Below, in pieces: positions 12,761 through 23,521 of a DNA stretch of 64,000 nucleotides. The notes under the pieces were generated by a model. That model was not told the origin of the DNA. It ran no database searches and was given only the letters and a program-made list of their open reading frames with translations. Source of the DNA: Planoprotostelium fungivorum (Eukaryota; Evosea; Variosea; Cavosteliida; Cavosteliaceae); contig MDYQ01000045.1 in NCBI GenBank assembly GCA_003024175.1, positions 62,001 to 126,000 on the forward strand. Direction: 5' to 3'. The translations under genes and the position numbers were made by a program. Positions within the stretch are counted from its first letter, which is position 1; each line of letters starts with the position of its first letter.

Positions 12761-15700
12761 ATGCCTACGGGGCGTAAGAGGCGTCCAACACCGCCCAGTT
12801 CTCCCGAACCTCCACCTATTTCTTCTCCGCCACCATTATCACCATCCTCTTTGCATACACCATCGACGACTTCACATGAGAGGCAGAAGAGAGGAATGAA
12901 TCAAGGGAAGCCTCCGGGCTCGCCGGAGAAGAATCGAAGCATCAGACCGCGTCCGATAGATATCGAAACAAAGATGCCAATCTTCATTGGAGATCACGGA
13001 GACAAATTGGAAGGACATCAGAGTGGGTCGATCGAACAAATGGATCGAAAGAGAGCAATAATCTAACTTCTCCAGTTTTTTCCTCCACACCGATCATCGA
13101 GCCGAAGAGCGACAAGGTTAAAGAATTTTTAGAAGATGATGCGATGCATCTTCTCCATCATAACAGCCTGATCACAGAGCTGAAATTGGAGGTGAATTTA
13201 TTCCATTTTATTTTTTAAGACCCTCATCTTAGCCTGCATAGATCCCCACATGTGTTTTATTGGAGCAAGAGCCAGATCTCACTCCTTTTCAACGTCCATC
13301 ATCCTACATCGTCTACCTCCGTGAGCACTTGGCATCACCTTCGGTCTCATTTCGATCTCATCACCATCATCTCATCACCTCCACAGGTAAATCTGAACAA
13401 GAGATGGAAGAAAAGATCGAATACGAGTGTGATTCAGAAGATGAGAGGTTTTTAGAGGAACATCCCTCCCTCTCCAACGTGAGCGCAGAGACTCTCGAGG
13501 AGATCATAGACCGATTAGAAAAGTTTGCTTGGAAGAAGGTTCGTTGAGAGAGTCTCATTCATGCATCGGATGTTTCATATCACATGATCTCATTCGACAT
13601 GATGTGACGTCTGACGATGCGAACAGAAGGAAGAGATGCAAAACGAAGCGAAGAAGAGAGAAGAAGACGTCCTGTGTTCTGTCTGCGGTAACGGTGACTC
13701 CGATGAGACCAACATGATCGGTGAGTCCGTCTACAACCCGCCAATTTCGTTCGAATGAAATTGAATATGACAGTCTTCTGTGATGGCTGTGACATAGCAG
13801 TTCACCAGCAGTGCTATGGAGTGTCCTCTATACCCGAGGGAGAATGGTTGTGTGAACCCTGTGAACTCAAACTCCAACCCGTGAGTCTCTCCTGACGTCA
13901 TCCATCTACAACGATCTGAATTTCGATAGAATTGTGCACTCTGCAAGCAGAGTGGAGGGGCATTCAAGCCCACCACGGAGAAGAAGTGGGCTCACGTTGT
14001 GTGTGCACTGTGGATTCCTGGAATGGGAATATTAGACTTGTCCGTTATGAAACCGATAGATGGTGTGAAGACAATACAGAAATCTCTCTTTCATCAGGTG
14101 AGTCCATGCCCCTCAACTTTATTTGTCATCCTATCTTAATCATTTTATTTTCTACAGAGAGTAAGATACATTCAGACATTTATCGATTTTATTTCATCGT
14201 TTCGTTTACATCTTTTAGATCTGCCACATCTGCAAGCACGAAGGTGTTTGCATACAGTGCAAGGGTAGGAGGTGTCCCGTTCTCTTCCATCCATCGTGCG
14301 GGATGAAGAACCAGTGGGTCATGAGAACGCGTATGTCTAAGAGTATACTCAACCCTACCCTCCTCTACGAGTGTTTCTGTCAGACACACAAGAAGCCAGA
14401 GTATGATTCACCTATCAGTCGATACGTAATCGATTTCGGAGTTACCGAAGCTCCCATCACCGTGGGAACGGAGAAAATACCCTTACCTCAGGTGAGATTT
14501 CATCGAAATTTCGAGTTACGTACGATGGTGACGTTCGAGTGTTCGGAGGTGATCTACAACGTTGTAGATTAACGCGATCAGGTGTTGACGCAGGTGGTGG
14601 CTTCGTTTGCGAAGGAGAGGGAGATGTCAGAGGAAAACATGGAACAGATCTGTCGGTTCTGGATCAGTAGAAGGAAGAAGGGTAACAAGCCTCTACTGCA
14701 AAGATTCCAAGAATTTTCTCAAGTATCAGACGAGAGATTGAGACCCATGCTGTTGGTGAGACGATTTATCATTTATGTCGGAATTTATTTCGTTTTATTT
14801 TCGAGTCACTTTCGGTCAAGTCGTTCTCGTGGAAAATTCATCTTACGTCAGGCACAACTACAAAAAGGAGGCCCGGAGGATTTCGCTGAGATGGTGAAGT
14901 TGCGTCAGGCCATGGAGAAGGTGAGTGGGAAACATTAAAACGAAATAAATTCATTTCCACCAGGTCAGAATCATGATGGAGCTAGTGCGTAAGAGAGAAG
15001 AGATCAAGAAACAAAGAGTAGAGGTCATCACTTCTTACCTTGATCTATCTCTACAAGAGAAGGTACGAAATCCCGACGAAATTTCGATCTGACGTGCTCC
15101 AGCGGGCCCTTCCATCTACAATGAGCTTTTCTTTCTGCAGCCACGCGGGAGAGATCAATCTGGGTGTGAGGCGGGAGAAGAAGAGAGAGGAGGAGGGGAA
15201 CGAGATAGAGGACGGAGATAGAGAAGAGGAGATCACGGAGGAACCCATCGTGAAGAAGAGGAGAGTGAAGCAGATCGAAGAGGTGACCATGATGATCACG
15301 ATGATGACGATGGAGATGATCGCGATGATGATGAGATGACTGAGATAGTTCATTCCAAATGAAATAGAAGAAGAGATCATCATCAGTGAGGATGAAATTG
15401 AGGAAGTAGAGCCTGTCAAGAGGGTGACATTCAAATCATCTTCGAAAAAGAGGAAGATCGGTGTGTCTCATCATCATCACCATCACGATCACCCATCACG
15501 ATCACCCATCACGATCACCCATCACGATCACCATTTTCACGTCACTGATGCATCATCATCAGTTGAAGAGCTACCGTCATGCACGAGATGTCTAAAGAGC
15601 CACGACCACATCAACATGTGTGCGAAAAACATCTCTCATCAGCTGTGTCCCGCGTGCCTGAAGTCAGCCGAGGTGAAGTTTCGTCTCAATGCAACCGTTT

Positions 15701-16564
15701 CATTCCATTGAAACCTTCTCATTCCAATAGGAATCCAAGAGCAATGGAGAGAAACATTCGAAGAAAATGGTACGTCTTATTCATCGCACATCAACTCATT
15801 CGCACTCGCAGAATTCAGATTCTGCGATATCTTGCCCCCTCTGTCACCATGCAACGTCCCAGAACAAGAGGAAATTGAAGTCACCGGAAAAATTGAAATC
15901 GCCGGAGAAATTGAAATCACCCGACAAGAGAGCGTCGACAGAGACGAAAAAGTCGACACCCTCACCGAACAAGAAGAGCCGATTCGTCATCTCACCTCCA
16001 TCATCAGAAGATGCACTCGATGATGAGACGCTGATCGATGAACCATCACCGAAGAAATCATCAGCCGCTTCGTCACCTCACGAGAAGAGAACGACGCCGG
16101 AGAGGAAGAAACAGAAGAGCACGACGACTACACCGTCTCCAGATAAGAAAGTAACGAGGGGGTCCGTCAAGCAAAATCTCATTCCAATCGATGTAGAGGT
16201 GATCATCATCTCATCACCATCACGATCATCATCTCATCACCATCACGATCATCATCTCATCACCATCACGATCATCATTTCATCATCTCATCATCTCAAC
16301 ATCACAATCATCATGCTGATGATGATCATCACACGGACGAACGTCTGAATATCTCATCAGGAACAATCTTCATCACCCGAGATCGTTTGTCATCACTGCC
16401 AGAAGGGTCACAACGAGGACAAGCTTCTCTTGTGTGATGGAGAGGGTTGTGACATGGCCTTGCACATCTACTGCGCCAAGCCGCCTCTTAAAATCGTGCC
16501 CAAGGCTGATTGGTTCTGTCAGAGCTGCTCACGAGCACACAGGAGGAAGAGAAATCCAGACTAG
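12761..16564 (+). CDS. BRPF/NTO1-like PHD scaffold of a histone acetyltransferase complex
   Basis: Multi-exon chromatin protein. After a Pro-rich start it has an EPL1-like stretch, [18 protein letters not shown] ... [13 protein letters not shown] finger follows ([32 protein letters not shown]), joined to an extended PHD ([24 protein letters not shown], then [13 protein letters not shown] and FHPSCG). After it comes [20 protein letters not shown], equivalent to the second EPL region of BRPF proteins. A Cys-rich patch ([14 protein letters not shown] ... CPAC) and a final PHD ([20 protein letters not shown] ... WFCQSC) precede the stop. BRPF/NTO1 proteins bridge MYST acetyltransferases to chromatin. 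A third C-terminal PHD in place of bromo and PWWP domains is unusual. Introns include tandem CATCACGATCAC arrays (15472-15535, 16200-16330). Confidence 0.88.
14492..14581 (+). repeat. Composite intron with GAAATTTC and ATCTACAACGTTGTAGAT modules
   Basis: This 90-nt intron joins PLPQ to [13 protein letters not shown] in the BRPF-like gene. Near its donor it has ATTTCATCGAAATTTCGA. At 14552-14569 it has the perfect 18-nt palindrome ATCTACAACGTTGTAGAT. It links two intron module families in one intron. Confidence 0.75.
15472..15535 (+). repeat. CATCACGATCAC tandem array
   Basis: Short tandem array in an intron of the BRPF-like gene, just before the Cys-rich patch exon. Confidence 0.7.
16200..16330 (+). 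repeat. ATCATCACCATCACG tandem array
   Basis: About 130 bp of ATC/CATCACG repeats, in an intron directly before the exon of the last PHD finger of the BRPF-like gene. Confidence 0.7.
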
Positions 16565-17218
16565 ATAAAGATTGTAATTAAGAGGAACATCTTGCGCGAT
16601 GTGGTTGATGGAAGATGAGATGAAGAGCGGTGACAAATGTTTCCATAGCAATCAAAGTCGTTACATGTACATATATTTTTATATCTCAGCTTGATCCTCT
16701 TTCAGCCGACACTCTGTTGTTCACTCTGTTCTTCACGGTTTTGTTGTGTATGTAAAGCGCTCGAGGACAAATAGATGTTGTGCTGCACAAGGATGTCTCC
16801 TCTAAGTCATCGTCTAATGAGCTCTGCGTCTCTCCTTCTCTTTGCTCGTGACGTCGATGACGATGTGGTTCATGATGCGGTGGCCCGTGCTTCTTTACTT
16901 CCCGTAACGTGTGTTGATGATTGTCGATGACCAAAATATCCTGGCTTCTTCGGTTACAGTGCGATCATGAACCGTACACGTTAGCTAACGTCAATCTCCG
17001 CGTCAACGAACGGACGTCAATCAAAAGTCTGGAAACGTTACGCTAACGCGAGCCCATAGAACTTCAAAGGATAGACCAGAAGGGTGGATGATCCTGACAC
17101 TGCACATTTTTATGGACAGACAATGGAGACGCGTTGGTGTTCGCCTCATGACGAGAACGAGGCGTTGTAGAGGAGGAGGGTGTCCCAAACATGCGACACA
17201 TTGCATTCGAATCGGAAG
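16565..17218. other. Intergenic region, possible minus-strand exon
   Basis: About 650 bp. On the minus strand a frame of 82 codons (16686-16934) rich in His, Arg and Glu is open, but it has no ATG and no recognisable domain, so it could at most be an exon. A perfect 14-nt palindrome ACGTTAGCTAACGT lies at 16978-16991. The 3' part is presumably the promoter of the following plus-strand gene. Confidence 0.3.
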
Positions 17219-18073
17219 ATGAATCCGAATCAACAGGGATATCCTACGGTCTATCAAGGTAAGTCGATCAGTAGAAGGTGTCTTCTCATTTACGAAGGCC
17301 AACCGACTGCGTATCCACCCGGACAGTACCCTCCAACAGCATATGCGACGTCTGCTTACGGTTCAATGGGTCAGCCTCAACCTCAGGCGGTTGTGATGCA
17401 ACATCAGGTGATCCGACATGAAATCCATTTTGTATGACACACGGCAGACCATCGATGTGAACACGAACCATCACCACCAACATGGCTATCAACACATCGG
17501 AGAGCCCGAGCCTTGGAGAATCCAGTGAGATGGATGCCTTGTTATCTTATCAATCCGACTCTCCTTTAGCGATGTATACTTCAAGTGGTGTATCCCTACG
17601 GATTTCCCCTACGCTCCTCCCTGGTGGGTCTCTTGGAGGCATGAGAAGGAGTGCGGAAACGGAGGAGATTGCTTCTGGCGATTCATCATCTTCTTCTTCA
17701 CCTTCCCATTTGCCCTCGTCCTCTCTCTGTTGGGGTGAGTCTATCACGATCCACCGACACATTGCATGTTGAAGAATGTAGAATCGTTTTGTGGCCTTTC
17801 GTTGCCTGCTTCAGTTGCTTCTGTGGAGACTCCAAAATCGTTCGTAGAAAGTTTTGGCGTGGTATCGCTTGCAATTGCCTCGGAGCTTACAGCTGGTGAG
17901 ATCATCATCTGCATTATCATGTCGATGGGTATTGATGGAAACACAGGTTCTGCGGTGGAGTGAAAGACAACAGTGAAGCGTGTTGCAAGTGTTGTGATGG
18001 TTGCTGCTGCATCGCTGACAGCTGCTGCACTTGCTGCAGAGGATGCTGCTCGGGCTTGTGTGAGGTGGGATAA
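17219..18073 (+). CDS. Small membrane protein with Pro/Tyr-rich head and Cys-rich tail
   Basis: No family recognised. Five splices with short introns give one coherent frame. The N-terminus is rich in Pro, Gln, Tyr and Gly, with repeats of the QPTAYPPGQYPPTAY type, then a His-rich patch. A middle part WCIPTDFPYAPPWWVSW leads into a hydrophobic helix (FIIFFFTFPFALVLSLLG) and a second hydrophobic part with clustered Cys (VACFSCFC). The last 35 residues contain about 14 cysteines in CC and CCC groups (ACCKCCDGCCCIADSCCTCC), which suggests heavy palmitoylation or metal binding. The layout (PY-rich head, membrane anchor, Cys-rich tail) resembles Cys-rich transmembrane and PLAC8-like adaptors only in general character. 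The start ATG is the first in frame. Confidence 0.7.
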
Positions 18074-18107
18074 CTTGAAAGATCGAGATTGACCTTCGGC
18101 AGGCTTT

Positions 18108-18808
18108 TTGTTGTGTGCGCTGCGAAGATTGATCACCACGCCATCCTTGAATAAATATTCTTACGATCTAATCGCAGCTCTTCCAACATCCAAATTGTGT
18201 GTGGTTCCAGAGAATTTGAAAGCTCTCTTGCGATTTTCAGATCTGTACAGACACTCTTCTCTTATGGCACTCTATCCCTCTCCCGCCCAGCGTAAATCGA
18301 AATCACCGCGATATCTCCTTACCTTACGTCGACACTACAACTGAATATATCGATCTGACACCCGTTCGATGCGTAGAGTACGGTCCGACCCCCTCAACAG
18401 AGCCCTTTCCACCCAGAGGAGAGTCGTCGGCAAGTGGAGACAGCTGTTGAATCCTACTTACATCGAAATCACCGCGAGAACGAAGACGATGACCACACGG
18501 AGGAGGTGAAGATGTTATTCGTTTTCGTTTGAGAGTAGAAGAGAAGAGTCGAGAGAGATGATCGGGTGAGGCTGGTGAGGATGGACAGGTCGAGACGGAA
18601 TCTAAAGAAGAGATGACGGAAGACAATCGACCGGAAGTGTCTGCGCAATTGTCATCCACAGCCATCAAGTACATTCAGCTATCCATGCTCGCCCTCGTGC
18701 AAGAACCGAAGTCCACAAAGAGGTGAGAGAAACGAGAGAAAAACACTTAAGCTCGTTTACCGTGGCAATACGATCGATAGAACACAAGGATCAGATGATG
18801 TACAATAA
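18108..18808 (+). CDS. Small acidic protein of unknown function, 5' end uncertain
   Basis: The 3' part is convincing. The exon from 18377 reads ...PFHPEESRRQVETAVES... and ends DDDHTEE. A 33-nt intron (18506-18538), a 27-nt micro-exon KRRVERDDR (18539-18565) and a 23-nt intron (18566-18588) follow. Next is an exon with VSAQLSSTAIKYIQLSMLAL, then an intron (18723-18780) and a last short exon ending at 18808. All junctions keep phase. Upstream of 18377 two overlapping frames look coding and I cannot choose between them, so the start is approximate. A minus-strand frame (18324-18674) overlaps and is less likely. No known domain was recognised. Confidence 0.45.
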
Positions 18809-19325
18809 ATAAAATTGATAGTATCGAGATGAAAACCGAAAAGTGAGACGAGAAAAACGATGGACAGCTGTAAAGGAAATAATGAAGAGTTCGATGTACG
18901 AAACAAAAATTCGATCAAGTGTGATCATGTGTTAAGAGATTTATCCACGTGTAAACACATGGATACAGATGGACCAACTTCGTTGTAGACCGTCAGAGTT
19001 CGTTCCTTTCGACTCAGATAGACGTAAGATACGTCAGAGAAGACTATTCGATGTACGACCATGAAAGATATGGAGCATCATCACTTTCCGGTAGAGCACT
19101 CGTCTTTCTTTTTCGTTTAACCTTTGTCTCGATCTATGTCCGCTACGTTTGTTGATTTTCAAAAAAAAATATGGCGTTTCTGGTATCTTTGTTTGATAGG
19201 ACGTTATTTGGTTTTTTTCCAAACATTCTCACGCTGCTCCGTCTTCGACCAGCGTTGGAACGTACACTATGGACACCGTACCCATACCATTCTGCGAACG
19301 ATTACATTGGTTACCAAATCCAGGT
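18809..19325. other. Intergenic, nothing recognised
   Basis: About 520 bp. It is more A/T-rich than its surroundings, with only short random frames and no recognised element. Confidence 0.5.
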
Positions 19326-19865
19326 TCACTCAAACAGAAGTACAAATTTGCATTTATTCACTCTCCAAGATTGCTCAATCAGTCTCTTGAGGCGCTTCAC
19401 AGCCTCGATGCTAGTTGCTGAGTTTGTATGCTTCATAATCTTGTATGCATCTGTGGGTGACTTCGTCGTGCTTGACCGGACCTCGTCGCTGACTGTCTGA
19501 TCGATGAGCTTGTGTACGTCCGTTACACTGGCAAAAGCAGCATCTACAGCTTCGAGAACGTCTTCGCAGAGTTCGTTGTGGTGTTGATTGTTTCGAGTTC
19601 ATTTGGGAATCTTCTTTAACTCGGGCAATACATCCTCTCTACAGAAGAAGGCGAGCGCGTCGAGAAACAGCATTGAGAAAGTCCTCTCAGAAGCACGGGC
19701 ATGGAGTAAGAGGTTGACCTATAAAGTTTTCTGTAGACGTTCAGCTTCTAGGCAAACACCGATCTCTGATTTGAGCATGATGTCGGTGGAAAGGAGAGGA
19801 GTATCTTTCGACGGATCGACCACACGAAGACGCTTGACCGGCTTTGATATTGAGTGCGAGTCCAT
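19326..19865 (-). pseudogene. Broken gene of an unrecognised family
   Basis: One minus-strand frame shows coding character over about 180 codons, from MDSHSISKPVKRLRVVDPSK at 19865 to ...RLIEQSWRVNKC near 19330. It contains helical stretches such as ARASERTFSMLFLDALAFF and TDVHKLIDQTVSDEVRS. The frame has about two interruptions, with no convincing intron covering either, so the gene looks recently inactivated rather than ancient. I do not recognise the family. The helical, repeat-free pattern resembles lineage-expanded uncharacterised families common in protists and fungi, but that is only an impression. Confidence 0.55.
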
Positions 19866-20239
19866 CTTCTTTATGGGATTGCAGCTAGAGTTTTCAGTGA
19901 TCGTATCAATAAATGGTTGGGCGACCAGGCAGACAGAGTAATTGTGACTTTTATGTCCACGATTGTGTTGAGATGATGTGTGTTTTGTGTGATCTATCGT
20001 TTTCACTCAAAATTTAGCGTTACGAATCTGTGTTCAATTATGAATGGTTCCGCGCCAAATTCGAATTTCAAAAATGGGGTCTCTAGAATCCGTTCGGACA
20101 ATAGTGATCTTTGAATTCCTCCCATCCCTGCTCTCGCTGATGTCTGTCATCCACTTGATCATCATCGATATAGTCACAAAGGTGAATCACCTACGATGTG
20201 TCCTCTCTGGTTCATCATCGCATCGACACAGTTTTGAGT
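19866..20239. other. Intergenic between broken gene and amine oxidase 3' end
   Basis: About 375 bp without a supported gene. A fragment GCCAAATTCGAATTTCAAAA near 20052 resembles the AATTTCAAATTT intron module but lies outside any gene I can define. Confidence 0.45.
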
Positions 20240-23200
20240 TTATAACTTCGAATGCATCGCTGACTCGCTGGCAGTCTTGTTCTTCTGTGTCTGTCTCAGA
20301 TGCAATGTGGGATTCTCATTGAAAAATCCCTCCGCTTGCATCTTAAACCCTGAACCCTCTCAGATCTCTTCATCATCGTGACGATCTCACCGGCACGGAC
20401 AACAGGCATGATGGGCCACTCTTCTAATCTGGGTATGTGTAGCACATCTGTGGTTTTATGTCACTACAGATGATCACATCAGATGATGGTGGTCATGACC
20501 ATGATCACATGATGGTGACCATGTGAGATGATAATTGATTGGCTCACTCATTGTGTACCATAGTACGAGCGATTCGTCTACAATGCTCCGGTTCTGTTGA
20601 GTCCAAGAGGGTAACCCTTGATGAGAGAAATCTGGACGATTCGGATAATTTCCGACCGGGTATTTTTCCGCAGCACGGAAGGGTGTCACCCACAGATGCT
20701 TTCCCACGAAACCTGTCAGACGTTTACATGCGTACAGTACGTACAACGACATCTCACCAGCCCTCCTTCTTACCGGGGACAAGGGGTGCAGAAAAGTGAA
20801 AGAGTTGTCACCCGGTAACAATTTGTAAGCCACCGGTTCATCTATGGCATTCCTCTTTGAATGATTGACGACGTTCCAATATCTACCTCCCTTCATCCAT
20901 CTACAACTCTGTAGACGACATCACCTGCCACTCTGAGGATGAATGTCTCTCTGCGCGTCTAATTCTCTCTTGAAGAGAGTTTTCTTCGCCACGAACGCGT
21001 TACCTTGAGGGTTATCTAACGTGTCCACCTCTGCATTTACCTATTCAAATCAATTCGATTCTTCTCTACATCGTCTCATTCACTTCGTAAATCGAATTTG
21101 AGAAACCGTCGACGGCAGTTTCTAATCGGAAGGAGAAGATGTGTTGGTGGTAGGGAGCTGCGACGCCGCCTCCCAGCAGGAGAGAGTGTTTCATGTCTGT
21201 CGCTTTCGTCTCCGGCTTGACACCGATGGGAAGCATGATGCCCGTCAATTTGACTTCACACTGTATGGTTCCATCCTGATCGATTTGAGTCGATTCGGAT
21301 GATGTGATCTTTCTCCTGGTATGATGGTCCGAATAAGATGTCATCGTTGTTTCGAAACGGATGATATTGAAAAAACATGTGGATCTTATGTTGAGAAGTG
21401 TGAGATTACCTGGAAGAGATACCAGAAGAATCCGTAATCATAATTGGCCACGGTGGCAAAAGAAGAAATCGATAATTTTCTAGATCTCGCGCTGACCGCA
21501 TTTCCTGATCTACAACGCGTCATTCACACCTCATCGAGTCTCCTCCACCTCCAATCGGTGTGTTTCCACAAGACTCCATCATCTTCTTCGTGGACGCAAA
21601 TTGCATTCTTTACAACTGGATCTCATCAGTTCATCCGATCATCACGATCGATAATCGGCACGATCGCGATCCACGATCATGATCCATGATCGGCATGATC
21701 GGTACGATCGCGATCAATCAAGTCGATGACGACACTCACCTCTCGCTTCTCCTCCGCTCGTATTGAGTGCTGCATCCAGATAGTGAATGACCCCCAAGCA
21801 ATCGCAGCCGACCGATAAAGAGTTAACGTTGAACCCGAGACCTTCTTCTCCAGCATCGAAGGCGTTCCTGCGATACGTCGGGGCGTGTGGCTCAGCGTAA
21901 GGTACGACCATCTCGGCACAAGAAGCACGATATAAGACGGGCCGGTAGGATTTCTTCTCATCGTCCCAGATCTGACTGTGTCAATGGAGAAAGACGATGA
22001 TGATGATGATGCTGATGATGTGATGCTGCGATTCTGACATAATGCTAATGATGTGATGATGATGTGCTGCTCAAGATATGTGATGATAAAGATGATGTGA
22101 TGATAAAGATAATGTGATGATAAAGATGATGTGATGCTGATGATGGTGTGATGCTGATGATGATGTGATGATGATCACCTGGAGTGCATGTAACGTGAGA
22201 CCCTCTCGGGCGTTGAATCCGACGTTGAGATCCCAGCCCTGCCACCTCACGTGATGACCATCAAGAGCAAAAGAAGGACCTTCTGGTTGTACGATGTCTA
22301 TCGGTTTGATCGGATATTCCTTCCTACCCACCTCAGAATTTTCCCAGAAAAAAATAGAATCTTCTTCGAATCACCTGGGGTCGTGGGTGGGTGAGGGGTT
22401 TGATTTTTCTCGTAGTTTTCTCTGCTCTTCTGCTGATTTAGCTACCGGTACGTCTCTGTGCAGGTCTTCGATGTAGAGGATCTTCTGAGCGTAGAGATCG
22501 ATGACGGGGGTGAGACCCTCTACGGGGCGACCGTAACCGTAAGCGATGGTGTCCGTCTCATCTCGGAGGTAGAGGATGGGTTTTGCGATGCGAGACGGTC
22601 CTTTCAGGGATGAGTGTGGAATGGCACGTGTGAGATGCACATCGTGAGATGATGGAAGATGGGATGTCTCACCTGCATCCGTCTCCTCTACGAAACCTCT
22701 TCCAGATGCCCACAGATCGACCATCACCTCTTTGGGATCGTGAACTGGATGAGTTTAGCAGGTCGATCTCACGCGAAATATGTGATCTCACTTCCTCTCT
22801 GGCGCAATGCTTCGGCCACACTGGGATCGTTTTGGATGATGCGCTCACAGTCTTCGTAGTCTTGTGGAGTATAAGCGGGTTGTACTCCTTCTGCCATAGT
22901 GTCGAGAGATACTACCTTCTTGTTCAACAGATCCACAATCACCTGATCATGTTAGGATGATCACACGACATATCCATGTGTTACCTCTTCAGCTCTTCTC
23001 TTATTAGAATTGAGTAAGACCATCATACCCTGACGGACCTTCGTGTGACATCCATCTTCGGATGTGATGAATCTCTTCTTCTTATCATCCATCAGAAGGT
23101 GTCTATCAGGCTCATGGAGGGATATCTTCAGCCATTCAATTATCGCACTGGATCTGTTACAATCTCACGGTGACATAGCGATAGACGGAAGATGCATCAT

Positions 23201-23279
23201 GGTGGCTGCTCTTCTTGAATATGTTGACACAATCATTGATTTCCTCTAAATTGAGGGGGTCCAGCGGATGAGGGGTCAT
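20240..23279 (-). CDS. Copper amine oxidase, peroxisomal (C-terminal SKL)
   Basis: Minus-strand, many exons. It oxidises primary amines to aldehyde, ammonia and hydrogen peroxide. The N2 domain starts [14 protein letters not shown]. Later come [40 protein letters not shown] and [13 protein letters not shown]. The topaquinone site is [15 protein letters not shown] (Tyr codon within 21437-21445, in the N-Y-D motif). A copper-ligand HQH follows ([14 protein letters not shown]), then [18 protein letters not shown] and [14 protein letters not shown]. The last residues are HSKL, a canonical peroxisomal PTS1, as in yeast peroxisomal amine oxidases. The start ATG at 23279 matches the usual N2 start. 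A perfect 46-bp inverted repeat begins 5 bp upstream of it. Confidence 0.94.
21980..22180 (-). repeat. GATGATGTGATG tandem repeats in an amine oxidase intron
   Basis: About 200 bp of degenerate GATGATGTGATGCTGATG units within an intron of the copper amine oxidase. The array is flanked by exons coding for the conserved GCDCLG and FNAREGL parts. Confidence 0.65.
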
Positions 23280-23283
23280 GGTT

Positions 23284-23421
23284 GTTGTCACACAAAACTG
23301 AGAATACTCGTTGTTTGCGGTCAAGTGGTTGCTTCGGATTCGAAAATTCTGACGTTCTGTGCACACGACAACAACACCACTTGACCGCAAACAACGAGTA
23401 TTCTCAGTTTTGTGTGACAAC
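23284..23421. repeat. Perfect 46-bp inverted repeat with 46-nt spacer
   Basis: The left arm 23284-23329 and right arm 23376-23421 are exact reverse complements over 46 bp, separated by 46 nt. As RNA this would fold into a long perfect hairpin. It lies between the stop of the upstream Zn2Cys6 gene and the start codon of the copper amine oxidase, both on the minus strand. I see no target-site duplication at the ends. A MITE-like insertion, a 3' processing or small-RNA hairpin, or an assembly fold-back are the alternatives. Confidence 0.85.
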
Positions 23422-23521
23422 AGCTCAGCATCTCGGACACATACTCTAAGACGAAGACGATCATCCACATAGTCTGCATCATCCAACTAGCCTTCATCAC
23501 TGTACTCTTTATGAACACGAT

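Noticed and set aside
12265-12777. A 170-codon plus-strand frame after SCP2
   Set aside because: Amino acid composition is random (many Ser, Arg and Cys without pattern), there is no family resemblance, and it overlaps the start of the BRPF-like gene.
19171-19500. Plus-strand frame of 109 codons with hydrophobic stretches
   Set aside because: The minus strand over the same DNA shows clear coding character (the broken gene), so the plus frame is its shadow.
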